From Fen-1245 sp963835535 (GTDB lineage Bacteria; Gemmatimonadota; Gemmatimonadetes; Gemmatimonadales; JACORV01): a stretch of DNA of 64,000 nucleotides. Every line of letters begins with the position of its first letter. The first letter of the stretch is position 1. Positions 44,822 to 51,895 of the stretch are shown here, piece after piece. The translations under genes were made by a program, and so were the position numbers. The stretch is taken from contig CAWIFL010000003.1 of assembly GCA_963835535.1 (NCBI GenBank), positions 310,001 to 374,000 on the forward strand. The letters run 5' to 3'. The notes beneath the pieces were generated by a model. That model was given only the letters and a program-made list of their open reading frames with translations, had not been told where the DNA came from and made no database searches.

Positions 44822-45364
44822 CTAGTGGGCTCTGAGCTGCAAGTAATCCAGCTCCACGCTCGTCGGTCTCCCGAACAGGCTCACCGACACGCGCACCTTC
44901 CCCTTGTCCGGCAGGACCTCCTCCACCGTACCGCTGAAATCGGAGAACGGTCCCTCGATGATCTCGACCACCTGTCCCATCAGGAACGGGATCTCTTCCT
45001 TCGGCTCCGTCTCGGTCACCGCCTCGGCCACGCCGAGCAGGCGGTTGACCTCTTCCTGGCGGAGCGGCATCGGGTCGCGCCCGGTGCCCACGAACTTGAT
45101 CACGCCCTGGATGTTGTTGATCACGTGGAGGGTCTCCTGGTTGGCGACCATCTCCACGAGCACGTACCCCGGGTACAGCTTCCGCTCGACGTTGACCTTC
45201 TTGCCGTTCTTGATCTCGACCACTTCCTGGGTCGGCACCAGCGCCTGGCGGATCGGCTTCTCCCCGGTCGGGCGCGGGTCCTCCTGGATGCGGCGGTCGA
45301 TCAGCGAGCGCACCTTGTTCTCGTGGCCCGCGGTCGTCTGGATCGCGTACCAGCGGTGCTCCAT
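44822..45364 (-). CDS. nusG: Transcription antitermination/elongation factor NusG
   Basis: This 180-residue factor binds RNA polymerase and S10. It starts MEHRWYAIQTTAGHENKVRS, with LYPGYVLVEM in the NGN domain and the C-terminal KOW domain GPFSDFSGTVEEVLPDKGKV. The start at 45364 is set by the family N-terminus. It follows secE by 17 bases. Confidence 0.97.
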   Translation of the reverse strand: MEHRWYAIQTTAGHENKVRSLIDRRIQEDPRPTGEKPIRQALVPTQEVVEIKNGKKVNVERKLYPGYVLVEMVANQETLHVINNIQGVIKFVGTGRDPMPLRQEEVNRLLGVAEAVTETEPKEEIPFLMGQVVEIIEGPFSDFSGTVEEVLPDKGKVRVSVSLFGRPTSVELDYLQLRAH

Positions 45365-45381
45365 GGTCGTCCCCGCGCCCG

Positions 45382-45663
45382 TCACCGCAGCCACGCCGGG
45401 AGCCACGTCACGAGGATCCCCTGGAGGATCACGTCCATCAGCCCGATGATGATCGCGACGACCACCACGAACAGGATGATGACGCCGGTCGCGCTCCGGA
45501 GCTGCGTCCGGTCGGGCCAAGTGACCTTCCGGATCTCGCCGTTGACCTCGCCGATGAACGTCACGGTCTGCCGCGCCATGTCGCGCACCTGGGCGCGCCA
45601 GACGAGGACGGCGGCGAACGCCGCGAGCGCCACCACGGCGATGGCGATCGTGGTGAAGCTCAC
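45382..45663 (-). CDS. secE: Preprotein translocase subunit SecE with extra N-terminal membrane segment
   Basis: The SecE core is FIGEVNGEIRKVTWPDRTQL followed by a membrane helix (GVIILFVVVVAIIIGLM). Before it, residues 3-22 form another hydrophobic segment (FTTIAIAVVALAAFAAVLVW), so the 93-residue protein probably spans the membrane twice. The GTG at 45663 overlaps the rpmG TGA (GTGA) and has AAGGAG six bases ahead. The start is moderately certain. Confidence 0.93.
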   Translation of the reverse strand: MSFTTIAIAVVALAAFAAVLVWRAQVRDMARQTVTFIGEVNGEIRKVTWPDRTQLRSATGVIILFVVVVAIIIGLMDVILQGILVTWLPAWLR

Positions 45664-45812
45664 TTCGTCTCCTTGTGCAGCGTGTGCTTGTGGCACCGCG
45701 GGCAGTACTTCTTCCACTCGACCCGCTCGGGATGCTTCCGGCGGTTCTTGGTGGTGAAGTAGTTCCGCTCCTTACAGTCGCCGCACGCCAGGATGATCTT
45801 GTCGCGAGCCAT
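45660..45812 (-). CDS. rpmG: Ribosomal protein L33, zinc-binding form
   Basis: This 50-residue protein reads MARDKIILACGDCKERNYFT and then ends CPRCHKHTLHKETK. Cys 10, 13, 37 and 40 form the zinc site of the C-plus L33 type. It is too short for many automatic calls but lies in the standard place upstream of secE and overlaps it by four bases. Confidence 0.96.
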   Translation of the reverse strand: MARDKIILACGDCKERNYFTTKNRRKHPERVEWKKYCPRCHKHTLHKETK

Positions 45813-45856
45813 TATGGATGCCCGTCTCTCGCACTCGAATGGGACCGCCCCGCCGC

Positions 45857-45917
45857 CTTCTCACTGCTCACCCGACCTTCTCACGTCGCCGTCTCACTGC
45901 TCACGCCTGCTTCTCAC
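45857..45917. repeat. CTTCTCAC/GTCTCAC repeat between the tRNA cluster and rpmG
   Basis: Four successive units of about 16 bases (CTTCTCACTGCTCACC, CCTTCTCACGTCGCC, GTCTCACTGCTCACGC, CTTCTCACGCTGC) belong to the same family as the array at 11740-11906, but only in one orientation. On the minus strand it follows tRNA-Thr(GGT) and precedes rpmG. Confidence 0.7.
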
Positions 45918-45936
45918 GCTGCTTCGTACCGCCGAG

Positions 45937-46009
<73 letters not shown>

Positions 46010-46010
46010 A

Positions 46011-46083
46011 AGCGGGCGACGGGGCTCGAACCCGCGACCCTCAGCTTGGAAGGCTGACGCTCTACCAACTGAGCTACGCCCGC
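46011..46083 (-). tRNA. tRNA-Gly (anticodon TCC)
   Basis: The acceptor is GCGGGCG/CGCCCGC, the D-arm AGCTCAGTTGGTAGAGC, the anticodon loop CTTCCAA (TCC) and the T-arm GCGGGTTCGAGCCCCGT. It has 73 nt, no encoded CCA and discriminator T. It is one base from the neighbouring tRNA-Thr(GGT). Confidence 0.96.
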
Positions 46084-46085
46084 AG

Positions 46086-46168
46086 TGGTGGGGGAAGGAT
46101 TCGAACCTTCGTAGGCGTACGCCGGCAGATTTACAGTCTGCTCCCTTTAGCCACTCGGGCACCCCACC
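46086..46168 (-). tRNA. tRNA-Tyr (anticodon GTA)
   Basis: This is an 83-nt class II tRNA with acceptor GGTGGGG/CCCCACC, anticodon loop CTGTAAA (GTA), a long variable arm (CCGGCGTACGCCTAC region) and T-arm GAAGGTTCGAATCCTTC. The discriminator is A. It lies two bases from tRNA-Gly. Confidence 0.96.
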
Positions 46169-46193
46169 CCTACCAGTTCTGTTGGGCCCCTGA

Positions 46194-46231
46194 ACAGACC
46201 ACCCCGCGTGCGGTTGCGCGGGGTGGTCTGT
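46194..46231 (-). terminator. Perfect 15-bp hairpin inside the tRNA cluster
   Basis: ACAGACCACCCCGCG and CGCGGGGTGGTCTGT are exact reverse complements around an 8-base loop (TGCGGTTG). It sits between tRNA-Thr(TGT) and tRNA-Tyr. The following minus-strand sequence (TCAGGGGCCC) has no U-tract, so it is either an attenuating terminator or an RNA-processing/stability element in the precursor. Confidence 0.6.
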
Positions 46232-46266
46232 CGTCCGGCCCGGGGGCTCCTCTCCTTATCCACTGG

Positions 46267-46339
46267 AGCTGACGAAGGGACTCGAACCCTTAACCTGCTG
46301 ATTACAAATCAGCTGCTCTGCCTATTGAGCTACGTCAGC
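46267..46339 (-). tRNA. tRNA-Thr (anticodon TGT)
   Basis: The acceptor is GCTGACG/CGTCAGC, the D-arm AGCTCAATAGGCAGAGC, the anticodon loop TTTGTAA (TGT) and the T-arm AAGGGTTCGAGTCCCTT. It has 73 nt, no encoded CCA and discriminator T. It is the first tRNA of the cluster, about 25 bases after the predicted transcription start. Confidence 0.96.
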
Positions 46340-46371
46340 GCGCCAAACAGTCGAGTTTGCGCGAGCCTCGA

Positions 46372-46400
46372 AGCATAATGTGTGCCACGGAAGGGGTCAA
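46372..46400 (-). promoter_or_regulatory. Sigma-70-like promoter of the tRNA-rpmG-secE-nusG cluster
   Basis: TTGACC (46400-46395) and TATGCT (46377-46372) are spaced by 17 bases. The predicted start is near 46365, and the first tRNA begins at 46339. The -35 box overlaps the cysS stop codon. It is one of the best promoter matches in the window and shares its -10 hexamer with the uvrA promoter. Confidence 0.65.
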
Positions 46401-47899
46401 GCGGGGCGGGGTTTCGCACCGAGGGGCCTGAGCTCGACGGCGCCGTCCTTGGTGTCCCGGACCTCGAAGCCGTGCTCGGCGAGGAGGCGGCGGGCCTCGT
46501 CGGCGGCCTTGAAGTCGCGGCGGCCGCGGGCGCGGGCGCGCGCTTCGGCCATGCGGCGGGCCCAGGCGCCGAGGTCCTCGCCCGCTTCGGGCGGCGCGAT
46601 GCGGACCCCGGCCTGCGGGGGCGCCGTCGGTGCCTCGATGCGCCCGACCGTCGCCTCCGCCGGGACGACCTGCAGGACGCCAGTCGTCCGGTCGAAGGCT
46701 CCGAGGGCGCGCTCCAGCTCCTCGCGACCGACGCCGCCGGCGTCGAGCGCGCGGTTGGCGTCGCGGACGAAGTTCATCAGCGCGGCGACGGCGCGCGGCG
46801 CGTCGAGATCGTCGTCCATCGCCGCCTCGAACTCCGTCTCGAGCGCGTCGGCGAGCGGGGCGAGCACGCCGCCCCCACCCACCTGCCCCGTCGCGCGCAC
46901 CAGCCGCTGGCGCAGCTCGCCGAGGCGGGCCGCGCCCGCCGCGGCCGCCTCCAGGGCGTCGCGCGTGAAGTTCAGCTGCTTGCGGTAGTGCGTGCCGCAG
47001 AGCAGGTAGCGCAGCGCCGAGGGATCGCGGCCGTCGTCCCTGAGGTCGCGCACCGTGACGAAGTTCCCGTAGCGCTTCGACATCTTGGTGTCGTCCACCA
47101 GCAGGAACTCGCCGTGCACCCAGCAGCGGACGAACGGCCGGCCGGTGGCGCCCTCGGACTGTGCGATCTCGTCCTCGTGATGCGGGAAGATGAGGTCCAC
47201 GCCGCCGGCGTGCAGGTCGAGCGTGACGCCGAGGTAGTGCTGCGACATCGCCGAGCACTCGAGGTGCCACCCGGGGCGCCCGCGCCCGAACGGCGCGTCC
47301 CACGCGGCGCCCACCTGCTCGTCCTCGGGCTTGGCCGCCTTCCAGAGCACGAAGTCGCGCGCGTCCTCCTTGGCGTACTCGTCGCTCGACACCCGCGCCC
47401 CGGCCTTGAGGTCGCGGCGCTCCACGCGGCTCAGACGGCCGTAGGTCGGGAACTTCTCGATCGCGAAGTAGACCGAGCCGTCGTCGCCCTGGTACGCAAC
47501 GCCCCGCTCGAGCAGCCGCTCGATCAACGCCACCATCTGGGGGATGTGCGTGGTCGCGCGCGGGTAGTGCGCCGCCGGCTCGAGGCGCAGGTAGTCGCGG
47601 TCCGCGAAGAACGCCTCGACGTAGGGCGCGGTGTGCGCGGTCAGGGAGACGCCGGCCTTGGCGGCCGCCGCGATGGTGCGGTCGTCCACGTCGGTGAGGT
47701 TCATGACGTGGGTGACCTGGTAGCCCGAGTACTCGAGGTAGCGCCGCAGCACGTCCTCGAAGACGAAGGTCCGGAAGTTCCCGATGTGCGCGTAGTTCCA
47801 GACCGTCGGGCCGCAGGTGTAGAGCGTGACCTTCGGCGGCGCGAGGGGCGCGAAGTCCTCGAGCTGCCGCGTCAGCGTGTTGAAGAGGCGGAGCGTCAT
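46397..47899 (-). CDS. cysS: Cysteinyl-tRNA synthetase
   Basis: This 500-residue class I synthetase is chosen from the ATG at 47899, which overlaps the mscS stop (ATGA). The zinc site uses C29 in LYTCGPTVWN, the Cys in WHLECSAM and HHEDE. HIGN is at 38-41 and the KMSKR loop near 270. The C-terminal DALR-like region and anticodon-binding tail (GRRDFKAADEARRLLAEHGF) are intact. Confidence 0.97.
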   Translation of the reverse strand: MTLRLFNTLTRQLEDFAPLAPPKVTLYTCGPTVWNYAHIGNFRTFVFEDVLRRYLEYSGYQVTHVMNLTDVDDRTIAAAAKAGVSLTAHTAPYVEAFFADRDYLRLEPAAHYPRATTHIPQMVALIERLLERGVAYQGDDGSVYFAIEKFPTYGRLSRVERRDLKAGARVSSDEYAKEDARDFVLWKAAKPEDEQVGAAWDAPFGRGRPGWHLECSAMSQHYLGVTLDLHAGGVDLIFPHHEDEIAQSEGATGRPFVRCWVHGEFLLVDDTKMSKRYGNFVTVRDLRDDGRDPSALRYLLCGTHYRKQLNFTRDALEAAAAGAARLGELRQRLVRATGQVGGGGVLAPLADALETEFEAAMDDDLDAPRAVAALMNFVRDANRALDAGGVGREELERALGAFDRTTGVLQVVPAEATVGRIEAPTAPPQAGVRIAPPEAGEDLGAWARRMAEARARARGRRDFKAADEARRLLAEHGFEVRDTKDGAVELRPLGAKPRPA

Positions 47900-48492
47900 C
47901 GCGCCGTGCGGCCCGCGTTCCGGCGGGAGAGGTTCGCCACGGGGGTGCCATTGCCGTTGGGAACGAAGTGCAGGGTGCCGTCGTCGGCCCTGATCACCGT
48001 GCTGCGGAGCGTGAGCTGCTGGACCGTGCCTTCGACGTCGCCCAGCCGCACCCGCTCGCCGACCACGTACTGGTCCTCGAACACGATCACGAAGCCGCAG
48101 ACGATGTCCTTCATCAGCGCCTGGCCGCCGAGGGACGCGGCCAAGCCCAGCACGCCGGCGCCGGCCAGGAGCGGGCCAATGTTGATGAAGATGTCGAGGA
48201 TCAGGAGTCCCGCCACGATGACGATGACGATCAGGCCCACTTCGTTCACGAGCTGCGCGAGCGTGGCGGCGCGTTGTGCCCGCGCGCCCACCGTCGCCGG
48301 ATCCCCCACCTGCGCGCGCAGCGTGAAACGGTGCGACAGCCGGCGCAGCGCCCACCGCGCCAGATAGGCCACCACGAGGACGACGACGGTCTTGCCGGCG
48401 CCCCGGAGCAGCAGGTCGAGGTCCAACTCCCAGTTGACGCCGCGCGCGAGCAGCGGCGCCGCCAGCGGGAACGACGCGACGTGCAGGATCAC
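47896..48492 (-). CDS. Small mechanosensitive channel, MscS family
   Basis: This 198-residue protein has an N-terminal hydrophobic helix at about 30-50, another at 88-105 and the pore helix TM3 region (GPLLAGAGVLGLAASLGGQALM). The MscS beta domain follows (FVIVFEDQYVVGERVRLGDV, then GTVQQLTLRSTVIR). The C-terminal alpha/beta vestibule of typical MscS is mostly absent, so this is a minimal form. Its role is ion/solute release on hypo-osmotic shock. It is coupled to cysS. Confidence 0.88.
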   Translation of the reverse strand: MILHVASFPLAAPLLARGVNWELDLDLLLRGAGKTVVVLVVAYLARWALRRLSHRFTLRAQVGDPATVGARAQRAATLAQLVNEVGLIVIVIVAGLLILDIFINIGPLLAGAGVLGLAASLGGQALMKDIVCGFVIVFEDQYVVGERVRLGDVEGTVQQLTLRSTVIRADDGTLHFVPNGNGTPVANLSRRNAGRTAR

Positions 48493-48568
48493 AGCGGGCG
48501 AAGCTAGCGGACCCGGTGGCCCGGTTCAACTGCCTGCACCAGCGCGGGCGGCCCGCGTCCGCCTGGGG

Positions 48569-49324
48569 CTACGGCGCCCCCATCACCACCAGGAGCAAGG
48601 TCGGATACAGGGCGGCGTAGAGCGCCCACCCTGCGGCGTACGCCGCCGCGGCTGCGACGCACCACCATATGGTATGTGGGGCGCGCGCCGACCGGCTCGC
48701 GTCGCGATCGAGCCTCGCGAGCCCCCAGCCCCAGAGCACCACGACCCAGAGGCCCACGCCGTTCGCCGCTTCCGCCGCGACGCCGAGCCACCCCGGCGCG
48801 GCGACCCCGGTCGCGCTCAGCGCGCCGGCGACGCCGACGTTGAAGCGCGCCGGGAGGCCCGCGACGTCGCCGGGCCCGAGGCCGGCGGCCGGCGTGGCGA
48901 GCACGACCGCCAACTCCCCGGCGCGCTGCACGAGAAGGGGTGCGGCCCCGAGCGCGAGGACCGCCCAGACCGTTCCGGCGCTCACGCCGCGCCCGGAAAG
49001 CACCGGCCCCGCCACCACGGCGAGCAGCGCCCCGGCCGCCACGAAGGGCAGCGGAACGACGAGGCGCTCGAAGACGAGGAGGCGAGCGAGCCCGGCGCGG
49101 AGCACGCCGAGATGGGCGTCGAGCACCTCCTGACCCGTCGGCTGGAGGACGACGGCGAGCAGGCCGAGGAGGCGCGGCAACGTGAGCGCGCCCAGCGCCG
49201 CGACGGCGAGGACGAGGCTCACGGGCGCGATCACGCGGTGGTCCGCCGCCGCGTCCAGGGCCGCGCCGGGCGACCAGAGCATTCTCACGGGCAGCACGGC
49301 TCCGCGCATCGGATCCCTGTTCAT
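48569..49324 (-). CDS. Polytopic membrane protein, YIP1-like
   Basis: This 251-residue protein has about five hydrophobic segments (VIAPVSLVLAVAALGALTL, PLPFVAAGALLAVVAGPVL, TVWAVLALGAAPLLV, and two near the C-terminus). The N-terminal MLWSPGAALDA-type helix and overall pattern fit the Yip1/DUF1282 domain. The ATG overlaps the stop of the ABC ATPase gene by four bases, so it is the last gene of the peptide/redox/ABC operon. The function is unknown; possibly an accessory permease. Confidence 0.6.
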   Translation of the reverse strand: MNRDPMRGAVLPVRMLWSPGAALDAAADHRVIAPVSLVLAVAALGALTLPRLLGLLAVVLQPTGQEVLDAHLGVLRAGLARLLVFERLVVPLPFVAAGALLAVVAGPVLSGRGVSAGTVWAVLALGAAPLLVQRAGELAVVLATPAAGLGPGDVAGLPARFNVGVAGALSATGVAAPGWLGVAAEAANGVGLWVVVLWGWGLARLDRDASRSARAPHTIWWCVAAAAAYAAGWALYAALYPTLLLVVMGAP

Positions 49325-50250
49325 CCGGCCTCCTGATCGAGGAGCGTGGCGACGGCGACTTCCTCCAGGGTGCGCGACACCACGCGCGAGGCGCGGACGC
49401 CGATCCTGCGCTCCCGGCAGTAGGCCAGGATCCCTTCCGGGGTCTCGCGGGCTCCGATGGCCACGCGCGCGCCCGCCGGCTCGCACACCACCTGTGGATA
49501 GCGCTCCGCCAGGGCCGAAGCCGCCGCCCGCGGCGACCCTTCCACGACGATGACCAGCGCGCGCCCCTGCGCGAGGTCGGACGCCTCCAGCACGCGGACG
49601 GTGCGGCCGCGGTTCAGGATCGCGACGCGGTGGGCGAGGCGCTCGACCGCCGCCAGATCGTGGGACGCGATGACGACGGTGACGCCACGCTCCACGATGG
49701 AGCGGATGCGCTCGCGCACGTCGCGCTGCGCCAACGGATCGATGCCGGACAACGTCTCGTCCAGCAGGACCAGCTCGCGGTGGCCCAGTGCCGCCTGCGC
49801 CAGCGCCAGCCGCTGGGCGATGCCGCGCGAAAGCGTGCCGGCGCGGCGCTCGGCCCACTCCTCGAGCCCGCCCAGAACCAGCGCCTCCATCACGCGGGCG
49901 CGCCGCGCGACGGCGTTGCTCGCGTGCGCCGCAGCGAAGTGCGCCAGCACCTCGCGCACCGTCAGCTCGGGGAAGAAGGCGGGCTGCTCCGGCGCGAACC
50001 CGACGCTCCGCCGCGCCTCGCGGCTCGGTGCCCGCCGTCCGCAGACCCAGACCTCGCCGCCGTCCGCCTCCAGCAGCCCGGCGGCGATCGCCATCAGGGT
50101 GGACTTCCCCGCCCCGTTGGGCCCGACCAGGCCGATGCACTCGCCGGCCAGCGCCACGAGGTCGGCGCCATCGAGCGCACGGATGCGGCTCTGGCGGCGG
50201 CCGGCGGCGAAGCTGCGCGTGAGCCCGAGCGCGAGCAGGGTGGCGCGCAT
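49321..50250 (-). CDS. ABC transporter ATP-binding protein
   Basis: This 309-residue ATPase has Walker A GLVGPNGAGKST near 41-52, Q-loop FAPEQPAFF, a variant signature LSRGIAQRL in place of LSGGQ, Walker B ELVLLDETLSGID and a switch His in VVIASHD. The C-terminal 90 residues (VEGSPRAAASALAERYPQVV) form the regulatory extension seen in CcmA/NatA-type exporters. Its start shares one base with the permease stop. With the next gene it forms an ABC-2 exporter. Confidence 0.92.
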   Translation of the reverse strand: MRATLLALGLTRSFAAGRRQSRIRALDGADLVALAGECIGLVGPNGAGKSTLMAIAAGLLEADGGEVWVCGRRAPSREARRSVGFAPEQPAFFPELTVREVLAHFAAAHASNAVARRARVMEALVLGGLEEWAERRAGTLSRGIAQRLALAQAALGHRELVLLDETLSGIDPLAQRDVRERIRSIVERGVTVVIASHDLAAVERLAHRVAILNRGRTVRVLEASDLAQGRALVIVVEGSPRAAASALAERYPQVVCEPAGARVAIGARETPEGILAYCRERRIGVRASRVVSRTLEEVAVATLLDQEAG

Positions 50251-50987
50251 CAGAGCCCCCGCGCTCCCAGCTCGGCCCGTGCCATTTCCCGCGCTCCGGC
50301 AGCGAGCCAGAGCGGCGTCTGCGCGAGGAGGGCCAAGGCAAGGACCGGGTGCGGGCCTTCGGCGCCCGCTGCCCAGGCTTGCACCCGGTCCAGCGCCCAC
50401 GGCGTTGGCAGCAGCGACCAGACGACCCGCGTCACGGGCTCGATCCACGCCGCGGCGAGCATGCTCCCCAGGATCTCCGGCGGCATGAGGCCGATCACCA
50501 GGAGACCGAGGAGCGTCAGCACCTGCGCCGTGCTCCCGGCGGCACACGACAGGGCGACCGCCAGCGCCGCGAACGCGGCGACCTGCAGGATCGCGGCGAC
50601 GACGCTGAGCGCGAGGGCGCCCGCGCCCCCGAGGCCCGGCCCGGCGAGCGCCGCGACGCCGGCCGCGACGACGGTCACGCAGGCGGCCGGCGCGCTGACG
50701 GCCAGCCAGCGCCCGAGCACCCAGGCCGACCGCGGCGCCGGATGCGTGGCGCCGAGAGCCAGCCGGCCCGCGCTCCGATCGTCGGCGACGCAGCCGGCCG
50801 CCAGCACGAGCGCGGTGAGCGCGCCGAGGCCGTGGGCGGCGCTGAACGCGGCGCGGACGGAGCCGGGCGGCGAGGCAAGGGCGATCCACGCCAGGGTCGC
50901 GGCGTCGAGCGCGAAGACGACCGCGACGAGGCGCCGGCGCGCCAGGCGTCTCGCGAACGTGAGCGCCTCGACCAGGACGAGTCTCAC
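50250..50987 (-). CDS. ABC-2-type transporter permease
   Basis: This 245-residue protein has about six hydrophobic helices and an early cytosolic start (MRLVLVEALTFARRLARRRL). It lacks a recognisable substrate signature. It overlaps the thioredoxin-like gene by four bases upstream and the ATPase by one base downstream. It probably exports the product of, or protects against, the small peptide encoded at 51562; that is inference from operon structure. Confidence 0.82.
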   Translation of the reverse strand: MRLVLVEALTFARRLARRRLVAVVFALDAATLAWIALASPPGSVRAAFSAAHGLGALTALVLAAGCVADDRSAGRLALGATHPAPRSAWVLGRWLAVSAPAACVTVVAAGVAALAGPGLGGAGALALSVVAAILQVAAFAALAVALSCAAGSTAQVLTLLGLLVIGLMPPEILGSMLAAAWIEPVTRVVWSLLPTPWALDRVQAWAAGAEGPHPVLALALLAQTPLWLAAGAREMARAELGARGL

Positions 50988-51523
50988 CGCTCGAGCCCCT
51001 GCGACGCGGCGATCGCCACGGCCCCGGCGAGGCCGGGGCCCTCGTGCCCCGTCTGGTCGAGGAGCACGCGGAACCCGGCGACCGCGACCACGCGCGGCAC
51101 GAAGCGCGTGACCAGCGCCGTGTCCATCAGCGCTCCGTCGCTGTCGGAGAGGACGACGAGGCGCGCGAGGTGCGCCGGCCCGAGCGCGGCCCGGAGGCGT
51201 GACGGGCCTTCGCGCGAAACGAGCACCAGGGCGGGAGAGCCCGGCGCCGCGGCCAGCGCGCGCGCCGCAGCCAGGTCACGCGCGCAGTGCGGGCAGTCGG
51301 TGCGGAAGAAGTAGAGGACGGCGCGGCCCGCGAGGAGACGCGCGAGCCGGGTGGGGCGCCGGTAGATGTCGATGGTCGCAGCCGCCGCCAGTCGCTCCAG
51401 CGAGGCGCGCGTGGCCCGCGGCTGGAAGGGCGGCGCCGCGCAGCCCAGGGCGAGGAGCGCCGCCAGGGCGGCGGCTTGCGCCGAGCCCCGGCGGCCGATG
51501 CGGCAGGCGTGCCTCGTGAACAT
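50984..51523 (-). CDS. Thioredoxin-like lipoprotein with CPHC motif
   Basis: This 179-residue protein has an N-terminal signal and lipobox (ALLALGCAAP). Its redox core is VLYFFRTDCPHCARDLAAAR at about 70-90, followed by VLVSREG and a FVPRVVAV strand carrying the cis-Pro equivalent. CPHC is the DsbA/DsbC-type active site, so disulfide formation or isomerisation outside the membrane is likely. The second gene of the operon, its natural client is the four-Cys peptide encoded just upstream. Confidence 0.8.
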   Translation of the reverse strand: MFTRHACRIGRRGSAQAAALAALLALGCAAPPFQPRATRASLERLAAAATIDIYRRPTRLARLLAGRAVLYFFRTDCPHCARDLAAARALAAAPGSPALVLVSREGPSRLRAALGPAHLARLVVLSDSDGALMDTALVTRFVPRVVAVAGFRVLLDQTGHEGPGLAGAVAIAASQGLER

Positions 51524-51561
51524 CCTCAGTCCCGGCTCCCGGTCTTCGTGTCCTGCGTCCC

Positions 51562-51762
51562 TTACATCGCCTTGCAGATCCCGGTGGTGATCATGTAGCA
51601 CCACCCGCGGATCGCGATGTTGCGGTAGTCCGACGGCGGGAACCGCGCGTCGCACTCCGCAACCGCCTGGATCACGCACTGCGTGAACGTGTCCGCTCTC
51701 GCCGCCGGCGCGGTGCCCAGCAGGGCCAGCGCCGACACCAGCGCGTAGATCGTCCGCTTCAT
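51562..51762 (-). CDS. Small exported four-cysteine peptide
   Basis: This 66-residue product begins MKRTIYALVSALALLGTAPA with an AXA site before DTFTQ, leaving a mature peptide of about 43 residues. Four Cys are arranged as C-x7-C (QCVIQAVAECD) and C-x6-C (GWCYMITTGICK), around a PPSDY turn. That suggests an antiparallel helical hairpin held by two disulfides. I know no named family. GGGAGCG precedes the ATG. It is the first gene of the redox/ABC operon, so a secreted effector, bacteriocin-like peptide or signal are all possible. Confidence 0.65.
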   Translation of the reverse strand: MKRTIYALVSALALLGTAPAARADTFTQCVIQAVAECDARFPPSDYRNIAIRGWCYMITTGICKAM

Positions 51763-51812
51763 TGGTTCGCTCCCGTGTTGAGGTCGAACAGATGGGCGAA
51801 CGCCGGCACGCA

Positions 51813-51891
51813 CCGCCTCGCTCGTCGAGGCGGCGCGAACCTAACGCGATCTGTGTGTTCTGCTGGTACCGGAAGCGCCCGAGGAGGGCGC
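51813..51891. promoter_or_regulatory. Two hairpins each followed by a GCGAACCTA repeat
   Basis: CCGCCTCG/CGAGGCGG (51813-51833, loop of 5) is followed by CGCGAACCTA. GCGCCC/GGGCGC (51875-51891, loop of 5) is followed by GAACCTA, whose CTA is the stop of the DUF1611 gene. They lie between that gene and the peptide gene on the same strand. A tandem terminator or leader structure is likely. Confidence 0.5.
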
Positions 51892-51895
51892 GAAC

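Noticed and set aside
47896..48492. mscS as a truncated pseudogene
   Set aside because: The missing vestibule domain could suggest truncation, but the pore helix and beta domain are intact and the stop is coupled to cysS by an ATGA overlap, consistent with a minimal functional MscS.
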